A stretch of DNA of 64,000 nucleotides from an uncultured Pseudomonadota bacterium (GCA_903832085.1 CAIKZZ010000022.1:1-64000), one strand, 5' to 3'. Shown: positions 27,253-35,911, counted from the stretch's first letter. Made by a program: numbers and translations. Notes: generated by a model not told the origin, from the sequence alone.

Positions 27253-29334
27253 GTGTACGTCCTAAGAACAATCGCTGTAATGGCGCTGACTTTAAGCGCC
27301 AGCATCGTACTTGCCGCTGGTGATGTTGAGTGGCCGATTAATGGTGGCGCTTACAACATCCGTTATTCGCCACTGACGCAGGTGAACGCGGATAATGTGC
27401 AGAAACTTGAGGTGGCGTGGAGTTACGACTCGCACGACGCATTCAAAGATTCAGAGATGCAGAGTAACCCCATCGTCGTTGATGGCATGTTGTATGTCAC
27501 CACTCCTGCCATGAAGGTCGTGGCGCTTAATGCGGCAACCGGGGCAGAAGTATGGAAGTTTGATCCTGCGGGGGGTGTGATCGCTCAGCGCCATTTTCGT
27601 CAGCGCGGCGTGACGGTGTATCAGGACCGATTGTTTGTGACTTATCGCAACTATTTGTATGCACTTGATCGCAAGACTGGGCATCCAATTGACTCGTTCG
27701 GCGTTTCTGGAAAAGTCGATCTACGCGAGGGCTTAGGCAGGCCGGCAGATAAGCTGAGTGTCAGCGCGAGTAGCCCGGGCGTGATTTACGAGGACATGTT
27801 GATCTTAGGTAGCACCGTTCCGGAGACACTGCCTGGCTCCCCTGGCCATATTCGTGCCTTTGACGTGCATACCGGCACACTCAGATGGATTTTTCATACG
27901 ATCCCATGGCCGGGTGAAGCCGGTTACCGCACCTGGCCAAAAAATGCCTATACCGTCTCTGGAGGCGCGAATGCGTGGGCGGGCCTTAGCGTTGATCCCG
28001 TGCGCGGTATGGTGTTTGCCGCTACTGGCTCAGCGTCATTTGATTTTTACGGCGCCAATCGGGTGGGGGATAACCTATACGCTAACTGTGTGTTAGCGCT
28101 GGATGCGCGCACGGGTAAGCGGATCTGGCATTTCCAAGGCGTACGGCACGACGTCTGGGATTTGGATTTTCCAGCAAGTCCGAGCCTTGTGACGGTGATG
28201 CGTCATGGTAAGCCAGTAGACGCAGTCGCCCAAATTACTAAAATGGGTACGGTGTACGTGCTCGATCGCCTGACCGGTGCACCATTATTTCCGATTGCCT
28301 ACCAAAAGGTTCCTGCTTCTGCGCTCGATGGAGAAAAGTTATCCAAAGTGCAGGCCTATCCCGTTTTGCCGCGCCCGTTTGCACGCCAAGCATTCACTGA
28401 AGACATGGTGACCAATCGGACTCCCGAGGCGCATGCCGCGGTACTGGCGCAGCTGAGAAGCTTGGATTCGCATGGTATCTACACCCCACCGAGCCTGCGC
28501 GGAACAGTGCTGATGCCCGGTACCGACGGTGGTGCCGAATGGGGCGGGGCGGCTTACGATCAGGCGTCGGGACTGTTATTTGTTAATTCGAATGAGCAGC
28601 CCTGGATCATTCGTATGGTGACCCACGACACAACCTCGTTATATAAAAATAATTGTGCGAGCTGTCATGGAGATAACCGGGAGGGTTCGCCGCCCACATT
28701 CCCTTCATTAGTCAACATTGGTGAACGACGTACGCGCGCTGAGCTGATTGCATTTATTCGTGAAGGTACGGGTCGGATGCCAGCATTTGATTATCTAGAA
28801 AAGAACGTCGATGAAATCGTCGATTACCTGCTCACGGGCAAAGACACCGGAGTCATTGATCCCAAGGTGGCCCGCCAGGATCCCAACTGGCTGAAATACC
28901 GCAATGAGGGCTATATCCTTTTCCGCGATCCTGATGGCTATCCACCGCTGACGCCGCCTTGGGGCACTTTGAACGCGATTGACTTAAATAGCGGAAAAAT
29001 TCGCTGGCAGATCCCTTTGGGTGAGTACCCGGAGCTAGTAGCCCAAGGCGTCAAAAAAACGGGCAGCGATAACTATGGTGGCCCAGTGGTGACGGCCAGT
29101 GGCCTTGTGTTTATTGCTGCCACAAATTTTGATAAAAAATTCAGGGCGTTTGACAAACTTACGGGTCGGTTATTGTGGGAGACGACGTTGCCAGCAGCTG
29201 GCAATGCCACGCCCTCTGTATACGAAATAGGGGGTAAACAGTACATCGTGATTGCGTGTGGTGGTGGCAAAAATGGTGCCGCGTCGGGGAGTAGTGTCGT
29301 GGCATTTGCCCTGCCAGAGTCAGTGCCTCAATAG
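27253..29334 (+). CDS. PQQ-dependent dehydrogenase with inserted cytochrome c domain
   Basis: This 693-residue periplasmic quinoprotein has a signal peptide (VYVLRTIAVMALTLSASIVLA) and a start at GTG 27253 with AGGAAG 7 bp before it. Beta-propeller tryptophan-docking-like repeats appear as LNAATGAEVWKFD, FDVHTGTLRWIFH, LDARTGKRIWHFQG and LNSGKIRWQIP. A haem c site NNCASCHGDN (Cys about residue 468) is embedded before the last blades, so the cytochrome is an insertion rather than a terminal fusion. Such enzymes oxidise sugars or alcohols and pass electrons through haem c to the respiratory chain. The substrate (glucose or another alcohol) is not decided by the sequence. Confidence 0.88.
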   Translation: MYVLRTIAVMALTLSASIVLAAGDVEWPINGGAYNIRYSPLTQVNADNVQKLEVAWSYDSHDAFKDSEMQSNPIVVDGMLYVTTPAMKVVALNAATGAEVWKFDPAGGVIAQRHFRQRGVTVYQDRLFVTYRNYLYALDRKTGHPIDSFGVSGKVDLREGLGRPADKLSVSASSPGVIYEDMLILGSTVPETLPGSPGHIRAFDVHTGTLRWIFHTIPWPGEAGYRTWPKNAYTVSGGANAWAGLSVDPVRGMVFAATGSASFDFYGANRVGDNLYANCVLALDARTGKRIWHFQGVRHDVWDLDFPASPSLVTVMRHGKPVDAVAQITKMGTVYVLDRLTGAPLFPIAYQKVPASALDGEKLSKVQAYPVLPRPFARQAFTEDMVTNRTPEAHAAVLAQLRSLDSHGIYTPPSLRGTVLMPGTDGGAEWGGAAYDQASGLLFVNSNEQPWIIRMVTHDTTSLYKNNCASCHGDNREGSPPTFPSLVNIGERRTRAELIAFIREGTGRMPAFDYLEKNVDEIVDYLLTGKDTGVIDPKVARQDPNWLKYRNEGYILFRDPDGYPPLTPPWGTLNAIDLNSGKIRWQIPLGEYPELVAQGVKKTGSDNYGGPVVTASGLVFIAATNFDKKFRAFDKLTGRLLWETTLPAAGNATPSVYEIGGKQYIVIACGGGKNGAASGSSVVAFALPESVPQ

Positions 29335-29421
29335 AAAAAAATGACAGCCTATATTTGATAGGGCTTTAACTGATCATGAGAAGCGAATGTTGCTGTTGTC
29401 TATGCTTATGGGGTGCTTTTA

Positions 29422-30306
29422 ATGATGTCGTCGAATTGTCGCGGGCAGCGAGCTCCCTCTAATCACAGGTTCCAAGTGGTGCTTATAGAGCCACCTGGCT
29501 ATGCCCATTCAGGGTGCATTCAAGAATTGGCAGACACGATCTTTAGTGCGCTCAAGATATTGGGTTTAGAAGCACGTTTTGGTGGTGAGCTAAGACACGG
29601 TGAACAGCAGATAATTTGTGGCGCACATCTGCTCGATGAGCGAGCAGCTGCTGATGTGCCCATCGATGCCATCATATACAACACCGAGCAGGTTACGCCT
29701 GAGTCGCATTGGCTTGGGGGCGCTTACCTGAATCTGCTTAAAAGTCGTACAGTTTGGGACTATTCCGAGCGCAATATAGAGCGACTGCGTGCATTCGGAG
29801 TGAAAAACATTGCGCTGATGCCAGTAGGCTATGTTCCGGAATTGCGTCGTATACCTCAGATTCACGAGGACATTGATGTGCTTTTTTATGGGAGTGTCAA
29901 TGAGCGTCGTGCGCCGATACTCGATGCGTTGTCTGCAAAAGGACTAAGCGTTGTACGGTTATTTGGTGTCTATGGAGCACAGCGCGATGCTTTTATCGCT
30001 AGAGCAAAAGTTGTGCTTAACCTGCATTATTACGAATCAAAAGTGTTTGAGATCGTGCGCGTGTCGTACCTTCTCGCAAATTCCAAGGCAGTCGTAGCGG
30101 AGTGTGGGGTAGATACCGAGGTTGAGACAGACATTCGCCAAGCAATCTGCGGGGTTGCCTATGACGAGTTGGTGCCAGCCTGTGAGCGGCTAGTCGCGGA
30201 TTTGCCTGCACGGCGTGCTTTGGGTGAGCGAGGCTATGCCATTTTTGCTGAACGCCGTGCTGAACAGTTTCTGCATGCTACGCTCACTCGCAATACATCA
30301 AACTAA
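29422..30306 (+). CDS. CgeB-like glycosyltransferase
   Basis: About 294 residues from ATG 29422; GTG 29413 or ATG 29425 are alternatives. The sequence shows a Rossmann-like start (FQVVLIEPPGYAHSG) and a central DIDVLFYGSVNERRAPILDAL, the glycosyltransferase-B/CgeB donor-domain signature. ARAKVVLNLHYYESKVFEIVRVSYLLANSKAVVAE follows, like the glycosyl-transferases group 1 nucleotide-sugar site. No signal peptide; likely cytoplasmic. It is convergent with the large glycosyltransferase gene at 30376. The acceptor is unknown; protein or surface-glycan modification are both possible. Confidence 0.72.
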   Translation: MMSSNCRGQRAPSNHRFQVVLIEPPGYAHSGCIQELADTIFSALKILGLEARFGGELRHGEQQIICGAHLLDERAAADVPIDAIIYNTEQVTPESHWLGGAYLNLLKSRTVWDYSERNIERLRAFGVKNIALMPVGYVPELRRIPQIHEDIDVLFYGSVNERRAPILDALSAKGLSVVRLFGVYGAQRDAFIARAKVVLNLHYYESKVFEIVRVSYLLANSKAVVAECGVDTEVETDIRQAICGVAYDELVPACERLVADLPARRALGERGYAIFAERRAEQFLHATLTRNTSN

Positions 30307-30331
30307 AAGCGCTAGTGATAGCGGGGCTATT

Positions 30332-30362
30332 GCGCAGCGACTCGTTGTTGAGAGTCGAGCGC
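30332..30362. terminator. Hairpin between convergent glycosyltransferase genes
   Basis: CGACTC (30338-30343) and GAGTCG (30352-30357) pair, flanked by GCGC arms, with an 8-nt loop. It lies in the 69-bp gap between two convergent genes. No T-tract follows; weak evidence for a bidirectional terminator. Confidence 0.35.
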
Positions 30363-30375
30363 ACAGGGACAAAGG

Positions 30376-32337
30376 CTAGAGCGCAAAGAGTTTTTTGACA
30401 GCGGCAACATTCCTGTGTTCTTCAGCTTCGTCTGGAGAGCTAAAAGTGATGTAACCATACACTTCGCGATTATCAAGATATTGGCGGATCCCTTGAGTGC
30501 GGGCGCTGTCGCATACAATGACGTATTCGTGACGTTCACTGCCATCTTGATAGCGTAGTACTGCTGCTACATCAGCGCGGAGCAGATAGGTGGCGTGGAC
30601 GACTGGCATTTCGATGATGCCGCGCACCTTCTGATGCAGGATTTGCCAATACTGATCCGTCTCTTGCATGTATCCGTTTTGGTCAATCGCGGCGTGATAG
30701 TTGGAGTATGGATGTGCGCAGTCCACGTGTCGCAAAAAGGGGGCGATAAATGGCAGATCAAGCGCGACGAGTTCAGCAAGTGTGTTGGGCCTAACGAAGT
30801 TATCGACGTCAGACGTAAAATAGTAGTCGCATTGATGCTGATGGGTTTTTTCCAGACTGATTTGGCGAATTTCCCCAAGGACGGCAAAACGCGGCGCATT
30901 CCATTCGTGCGCGGCATAGGCCTCGACTTGTGTGGCCGTGTCCTCGTTGCGAAACTCAACGGCTGCATACAAGTGCCCAACACGATCTAACCAATCTTTT
31001 AAAATGTGTTCCGTATTGTCTGTATTGTTGTTGGTGCGCACGTATAGGACGATTGAAGACTTTGGATAGTCGAGGTTTTCAATTCCCTGTAGATAGAGGG
31101 GCAGAAACGACTCTTTTTGTTTGGCAAGAATCGCGACTAGAACGCGTGGCGCAGGTTCCTTCAAAGGCGCTAAAGGGCGCTGCGACTTTTCGCTGTGTAA
31201 CTCAGCAAAACGCTTTTCTGCATTAACTCCCAGATGCCGTTGTTTTTTCAGTTGATCGGACGCAAAACGTGCGTTAGACAGTATGCGCGGATGTTGGTCT
31301 TGTGGGGTTGCCGGTTGTGCTAGCACTGCGAGGCATGCATCGAGGCTGTCTTGATATCGTCCCGCCCAATAGGTGCAGACAGCAAACTCGTCACGCAGTC
31401 GGTAATCGTAGATGCCTTGGTCGACAAATAGCATGTCCGGACTCGGCTTAAGCTCAAGCCCCGCCTGTGCATACGCGCAACCGTCGTCCCAGCGATTCAC
31501 AAGCCTACAGGCTCGGGCAGCGTCATGACGTGCCTCAGCGCGGTTCGGTACTAATGCGATGGCGCGGTCGTAGGTGGCTAGCACCGTGTCTACTGGATGC
31601 TGCAGCGCAGTCTGTAGTTGGGCTGCGTTGTAAAGACTAATGTAGCGTTCCTCGACCCACCCTGCCATGTCCGCACGTTGCAGATAGGTTCGCAGTGCCT
31701 GCTCCGGCATGCCGGCGTCGCGGTAGGTTTGCGCTAAGTAGAAGGTATAGCGCGTGCGTAGAAAATCGCTGAGGTCGCCTTGTAGCGCTGTTTCTAAAAC
31801 CACTGCATCTTTTTTATAGGTGTTTGGATCCCGACTTCGAGCGCCTTCATGTGCGATCACAATGATGGGGTTGACTAGGTTCTCGGTATGAAAAGGCGTG
31901 TCACACTCAAGAAACTCGTGCAGCACTCCAGACCAGCGCCAGGGAAGGTTTGCGCGGATCAAGGCGACTCGGCCGTAACGGGTGTCACCATAGTGGCAGG
32001 TAAGCGAGTAAGCGTCGGCAACAAGAGAGGAGCGATCAAACTCCTGAAGCAGGCTAGCCGTCTCGTCGGCATCTATGAAAATGACATAATCGCCTTGCCG
32101 CTGTGCAAGCTGCAGGACTTCATTCCGGTTGTGGGCAAAGTTGACCCACGGTTTTTCAACAAGTGTTCCGGGTTTGTGCGCCATGACAGAGCGGATAATG
32201 GCTTGGGTCCCATCCGTGGATCCAGTGTCTGAGATGACCCAATGGTCGATCAGAGGCAACATAGAGCGGAGGCACCGTTCAATGACGTGCGCCTCGTTCT
32301 TAACGATCATGCTTAAACAGATGGTTGGTGCGGCCAT
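30376..32337 (-). CDS. Two-domain glycosyltransferase: GT2 plus collagen-galactosyltransferase-like domain
   Basis: This 653-residue protein has three parts. Residues 1-about 230 are a GT-A family 2 domain (LSMIVKNEAHVIERCLRSML, SDTGSTDGT, FIDADE). Residues about 230-390 are helical, TPR-like repeats. Residues 397-653 form a second GT-A domain with VLVAILAKQKESFLP, NNNTDNT, metal motif SDVDN (510-513) and VVHATYLL. This last part resembles, in order and spacing, the N-terminal domain of animal procollagen galactosyltransferases (COLGALT/GLT25D), compared from memory. No signal peptide; cytoplasmic. It would transfer two sugars to a protein or glycan; the acceptor is unknown. ATG 32337 lacks a strong Shine-Dalgarno. 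Confidence 0.82.
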   Translation of the reverse strand: MAAPTICLSMIVKNEAHVIERCLRSMLPLIDHWVISDTGSTDGTQAIIRSVMAHKPGTLVEKPWVNFAHNRNEVLQLAQRQGDYVIFIDADETASLLQEFDRSSLVADAYSLTCHYGDTRYGRVALIRANLPWRWSGVLHEFLECDTPFHTENLVNPIIVIAHEGARSRDPNTYKKDAVVLETALQGDLSDFLRTRYTFYLAQTYRDAGMPEQALRTYLQRADMAGWVEERYISLYNAAQLQTALQHPVDTVLATYDRAIALVPNRAEARHDAARACRLVNRWDDGCAYAQAGLELKPSPDMLFVDQGIYDYRLRDEFAVCTYWAGRYQDSLDACLAVLAQPATPQDQHPRILSNARFASDQLKKQRHLGVNAEKRFAELHSEKSQRPLAPLKEPAPRVLVAILAKQKESFLPLYLQGIENLDYPKSSIVLYVRTNNNTDNTEHILKDWLDRVGHLYAAVEFRNEDTATQVEAYAAHEWNAPRFAVLGEIRQISLEKTHQHQCDYYFTSDVDNFVRPNTLAELVALDLPFIAPFLRHVDCAHPYSNYHAAIDQNGYMQETDQYWQILHQKVRGIIEMPVVHATYLLRADVAAVLRYQDGSERHEYVIVCDSARTQGIRQYLDNREVYGYITFSSPDEAEEHRNVAAVKKLFAL

Positions 32338-32442
32338 GGCTTTATCTGTAGTGCTTAGACGCTAAATCTCGGTTACGCGTCGAGAGGCTAACGGGGTTAA
32401 TCTGCTCGAGCGAGGTGTGCTACTAGGTGCTGCCTTGCTTTC

Positions 32443-32856
32443 CTAAAGTAACTGCTTGGTCATGGTTAAGTGGTTCTGTCCGTCGCTGAGACGGTAGCTA
32501 ACCTCGTCCATCATGGTACGTATCAGATGAATCCCAAGACCGCCAATACCGCGGCTATCTAAATCGAGAGTTGTATCTGGTGCATCACGACTCAGCGGAT
32601 CAAATGGTGTCGAATCATCGCTAATAGTCATCTGGACTGTGGTTGCGTCGGAATTTAACGTCAGGGTGACTAATCCTGGGTGCGCAGGGTCCGTTGCATA
32701 AGAGACGATGTTGACGAAAATTTCTTCAAGCGCTAATTCAAAAGGATAGCGCACGTCGACGGGCAGGGCCGCGGCTGCCCAGAATTCGGTTAGGAAGGAC
32801 TGCAGCGCAGCAAGTTCTGCTGCGCGTGCCTCCACTATCCGGTGGACTGAATTCAC
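32443..32856 (-). CDS. RsbW-like serine kinase/anti-sigma ATP-binding protein
   Basis: The 137-residue protein is a HATPase_c_2 domain. It has the N-box FELALEEIFVNI (Glu 44/45, Asn 49), G1-like ISDDSTPFDPL and G2 GGLGIHLIRTMMDEVSY. In partner-switching systems such a kinase phosphorylates a STAS antagonist and binds either that antagonist or its target (a sigma factor or enzyme). All key residues are kept, so it is likely active. Its GTG start overlaps the stop of the STAS gene by 4 nt (GTGA), giving a coupled pair. No sigma-factor gene is in the window, so the final target is unknown. Confidence 0.9.
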   Translation of the reverse strand: MNSVHRIVEARAAELAALQSFLTEFWAAAALPVDVRYPFELALEEIFVNIVSYATDPAHPGLVTLTLNSDATTVQMTISDDSTPFDPLSRDAPDTTLDLDSRGIGGLGIHLIRTMMDEVSYRLSDGQNHLTMTKQLL

Positions 32857-33206
32857 GCCGGCGTGCTGAACTTAGCGAGAGCCGCCGCCTGATCAGGAAA
32901 TACGTCGATGATGCGACCAAAGCCGCTGATATCGAAAACTTCTTTGACTCCTGCGGTCAGCGAGCACACGCCAAAGCCGATGGCAGCCGATTTTGCGGCG
33001 CGGGCGGCAACTAAAAATACGCGTAAGCCAGCGCTCGAGACGTATTCGATTCCCTCGCAATTAATCGCTACCGCAGCTTTGCGAGCTGCAGCGTTAGCGA
33101 TGGCTTGTTCGAGCTCTTTCTGAAAGCTCGCCGACGCTTCGAAATCAAGTCGGCCGGTGGCCTTGACGATCGTGGCAGAGTCTAAAGTCTCAATCGTGGT
33201 ATTCAT
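32853..33206 (-). CDS. STAS domain anti-sigma factor antagonist
   Basis: From ATG 33206 (AGGAG 8 bp upstream; a longer frame from 33239 is less likely) the protein has 117 residues, a single STAS domain. The phosphorylation site appears as EYVSSAGLRV (Ser 57/58). The C-terminal helix region VKEVFDISGFGRIIDVF is typical. It should be phosphorylated by the RsbW-like kinase encoded next and dephosphorylated by a PP2C phosphatase; a receiver-PP2C gene lies at 48234. The gene is 41 bp after the GPP34 gene on the same strand. Confidence 0.9.
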   Translation of the reverse strand: MNTTIETLDSATIVKATGRLDFEASASFQKELEQAIANAAARKAAVAINCEGIEYVSSAGLRVFLVAARAAKSAAIGFGVCSLTAGVKEVFDISGFGRIIDVFPDQAAALAKFSTPA

Positions 33207-33247
33207 GCAGTAACTCCTGAAGGCAAAACCGAGTAACAAACCAATAT

Positions 33248-33898
33248 TTAATGAACTGACATCATCATGACTCGTGCGCGCAGTTCCGCGTCGTCGCGAA
33301 TCGCGGCTTCCACGCCCCGCACAACGAGATCGAGTCCACCGACGACGCCGATTCGATCGGCAAGCTGTGCGATCTGCGCGCGCGTCAAGAATGATTCAAG
33401 TAGACCGCCGGCCACCGCAAGGCCGATGAGCACGGTGTCGTGGGGTGTAGGCAGCTCTGTGGAGAGCAACATGGAAATGATGCGCAGCTTGGCTTCTTTT
33501 TGTTCCTTGCCGTCAATCATCGGGTATCGACGTGAGCGCAGGGCCCACAGGAAGCGCGCCTCGGTTTGTTGTAGGACGCCACGCTGTAGCAGGCTGCGCA
33601 AGGAAAGCTTAACGAGTTCATTGCAGATGGGCTGCAGCTCCCGAGACCACGTGCGTACGGGGCGCTTTGGTCCGGCGCCAAGCTGCTTTAGGATGGCATC
33701 CAATGTCTCAATGCCGGTCGGCTCAGTTGACAGCACGTTGACCGCATCCAAATCGGCATCAATGCGCCCAAGAATATTTAATTCCACTAAGCAGGCACCA
33801 ATCAGCGCCATCGCAAAGCCAGGGGAGCCAGCTGTATAGGCGATCTTGCCATCATCTTCGATTGCAAGCAGCACGAGTTCTTCGGTCAGGCTGATCAA
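33248..33898 (-). CDS. GPP34 (GOLPH3/Vps74-like) domain protein
   Basis: This 216-residue protein is a stand-alone GPP34 domain. The start LISLTEELVLLAIEDDGKI, the middle RSLLQRGVLQQTEARFLWALRSRRYP and KLRIISMLLSTELPTPHDTVLIGLAVAGGLLESF match the family. In eukaryotes this fold binds phosphatidylinositol-4-phosphate and retains Golgi glycosyltransferases; bacterial roles are unknown. I place the start at TTG 33898, because AAGGAG stands 6 bp before it and the paralogues begin at the same point. The ATG at 33922 has no ribosome site and lies about at the predicted transcription start. It is the first of a likely unit GPP34-STAS-RsbW. Confidence 0.8.
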   Translation of the reverse strand: MISLTEELVLLAIEDDGKIAYTAGSPGFAMALIGACLVELNILGRIDADLDAVNVLSTEPTGIETLDAILKQLGAGPKRPVRTWSRELQPICNELVKLSLRSLLQRGVLQQTEARFLWALRSRRYPMIDGKEQKEAKLRIISMLLSTELPTPHDTVLIGLAVAGGLLESFLTRAQIAQLADRIGVVGGLDLVVRGVEAAIRDDAELRARVMMMSVH

Positions 33899-33925
33899 GG
33901 GCGTCTCCTTTGAGGAATGCATCCA

Positions 33926-33931
33926 ATTATA
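33926..33931 (-). promoter_or_regulatory. Consensus -10 box ahead of the GPP34 gene
   Basis: A perfect TATAAT on the minus strand, 27 bp before the TTG start at 33898. No good -35 at 16-18 bp. Its position puts transcription start near 33919, which supports the TTG rather than the upstream ATG as translation start. Confidence 0.4.
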
Positions 33932-33986
33932 GGGGTTCTTGGGGGCCCGTGTGGTGAAGTCTTGAGCTGTCCTTGGCTGCGCGGTC

Positions 33987-34010
33987 GGCCTGTGAGGGTC
34001 CACACAGGCC
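33987..34010 (-). terminator. Hairpin downstream of the GPP34-MFS gene
   Basis: GGCCTGTG and CACAGGCC form a perfect 8-bp stem with an 8-nt loop, 27 bp beyond the stop of the fusion gene. A further partial copy AGGCCTGT follows at about 34016. No T-tract, so either a weak terminator or an mRNA 3' structure. Confidence 0.4.
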
Positions 34011-34036
34011 CGTAGAGGCCTGTATGGAGGACGATC

Positions 34037-35911
34037 TCAGGGCGCGGGTTGTTGCCGCATAAATGCGAGAGTCACAAAAGACAAGATACATGCAGCCGTA
34101 AGGTAGTAGGCCGGTGCCACGGGATTGCCGGAGTGGGCGACTAGATACACAGCCACGAGCGGTACGGTGCCGCCAAACGCGGTCTGGGCAAGGTTATAGC
34201 CCACTGACAGACCCGAACAGCGGACGTGTTTTGGAAATGCCTCGACCATGAGTGCCGCGGAGCTGCCTACAACGCCGGCTAACATCACTGCGAATAGTGC
34301 CTCAGCGATTAGGACACGCCCTGCGTCTCCGTCGATCATTAGGTGAAATAGCGGTACCGTCAAAACGCTCAACAGTGCGAAGGATGTAAGCATCAATGGC
34401 TTACGCCCGATGCGGTCACACAGTGCGCCCGCGATCAATGTCGATGTGAGTAAGACGGTTAGCGCCGCACTCGTCAGCAACAAGGCAGTGGCGCTGGGCA
34501 TGTGATGTTCGCGTTTTAACCATGTTGGTAAATACACAAAGCACAGGTAGAAGCCCACTGCATGGCCGGTGTTCAGGCCAATGACTTGAAGCATCGCCCG
34601 CCACTGTGTGCGGAACACCTTGCGTATGGGCGCCTTACGCGCGCCTTCGAGTGCTGTAATGGTTTCGTCTGGCGGTAGGCGGCGGCGCACGATATACACG
34701 ACGATACCGATGAGTAGACCTGTCAAGAAGGCCAAACGCCAGCCCCAGGCCGCTGCATGTTCGGGTGAGAGCGTGGCGAGCAGTGTGGCGCCAACGCCGG
34801 AGCCCAGCAACATTCCTGCAATCGCTCCAAACGGAGCGAAGCTGCCAACGCGACCACGCCGACTGGGTTGCGCGGACTCAACGAGCATGACGATTGAAGT
34901 CGTGTATTCGCCACCGACAGCAAGTCCCTGCATCAGGCGCAGCAGGATCAACAAGAGCGGAGCGACAATGCCAATCTGGTCATATGTGGGGAGCAGCGCC
35001 ATCAACAGAGTGGGTATAACCATCATGACAACGCTCGCCATCACGGCCGTGCGCCGGCCGCGGCTATCCCCTATATAGCCGAAGAATAGTCCGCCCAATG
35101 GGCGTGCAAGAAAGCCGGCTGCAAAGACACCAAAGGAGGCGAGCAGCGACACCGCGGGATCGTGGGCTGGAAAAAACAGCTTGCCCACCGCTTCAGCGAA
35201 AAATCCATACACACCAAAATCGAACCACTCCATGATATTGCCAGCGAGACCTGCGACCACAGTGCTGCGCTCGGCAGTCTTGAGTTCCTTCCCAAGTTCC
35301 ACTGCTGTGCGCGTGATATCACCGCCAATCAGGTCGAGGGCTGCAATCTGTCGAATGCGCGGTGCGGCGCGCACCAGTTCTTTGGGCGTGAGTATGCGGT
35401 CAAATACCTTGCACGCGTCTGCGATGGCGGTTAGTGCGACATCTGTTGCATCGGGGATCTCGGCATTAAACAGGAGGCTGAGAATGCGTCCCTTTGCCTC
35501 AGGGCGTTGCTGCCCCTCAACTATAGGGTAGCGACGACCGTCGTTACCCCAAACGAAGCGATCTTCACTCGGACGCAGGATGCCACGCGCGCACAGTTGC
35601 TCGATCGCCGTCGTGCGCAATGCACTTGCCTGCCCAGCAAGTCGCTTCATCCATATCCGCACTGGCTCTCGGGTCGGTGCGGCTGAAATTAGCGTCAGGG
35701 CTTTATCCAATACTGGGTCGCCCGTTGGGGTTGCGTCAACGACCCACAGCGCCGTCAGATCAGAGTCGATACGACCTCTTAAAGCGAGGTCCATCAGTGC
35801 CGCACCGGCAACGCCACAGGCAAGCTGTAGTTCCGGCACCCGATCAAATTCGCCACCGGCATCATCCAACGTGAGTAGCAGCAGCTCTTCCAAAAGGCTA
35901 ATTGGCGGCAT
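34037..35911 (-). CDS. GPP34 domain fused to MFS metabolite:H+ symporter-type transporter
   Basis: 624 residues from ATG 35911, which has AGGGG 5 bp upstream; the frame extends to ATG 35980. Residues 1-about 205 are a GPP34 domain (PPISLLEELLLLTLDDAGG, RFVWGNDGRRYPIVEG). A short linker leads to a complete 12-helix MFS transporter of the ProP/metabolite:H+ symporter kind: NIMEWFDFGVYGFF, GYIGDSRGRRTAV, QGLAVGGEYTTSIVMLVE and LCDRIGRKP. A cytosolic lipid-binding-type domain joined to a symporter is an unusual architecture and suggests membrane-composition sensing or oligomer control, which is inference. A decayed relative of the same fusion lies at 1740-2752 and a free GPP34 protein is encoded downstream. 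Confidence 0.88.
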   Translation of the reverse strand: MPPISLLEELLLLTLDDAGGEFDRVPELQLACGVAGAALMDLALRGRIDSDLTALWVVDATPTGDPVLDKALTLISAAPTREPVRIWMKRLAGQASALRTTAIEQLCARGILRPSEDRFVWGNDGRRYPIVEGQQRPEAKGRILSLLFNAEIPDATDVALTAIADACKVFDRILTPKELVRAAPRIRQIAALDLIGGDITRTAVELGKELKTAERSTVVAGLAGNIMEWFDFGVYGFFAEAVGKLFFPAHDPAVSLLASFGVFAAGFLARPLGGLFFGYIGDSRGRRTAVMASVVMMVIPTLLMALLPTYDQIGIVAPLLLILLRLMQGLAVGGEYTTSIVMLVESAQPSRRGRVGSFAPFGAIAGMLLGSGVGATLLATLSPEHAAAWGWRLAFLTGLLIGIVVYIVRRRLPPDETITALEGARKAPIRKVFRTQWRAMLQVIGLNTGHAVGFYLCFVYLPTWLKREHHMPSATALLLTSAALTVLLTSTLIAGALCDRIGRKPLMLTSFALLSVLTVPLFHLMIDGDAGRVLIAEALFAVMLAGVVGSSAALMVEAFPKHVRCSGLSVGYNLAQTAFGGTVPLVAVYLVAHSGNPVAPAYYLTAACILSFVTLAFMRQQPAP

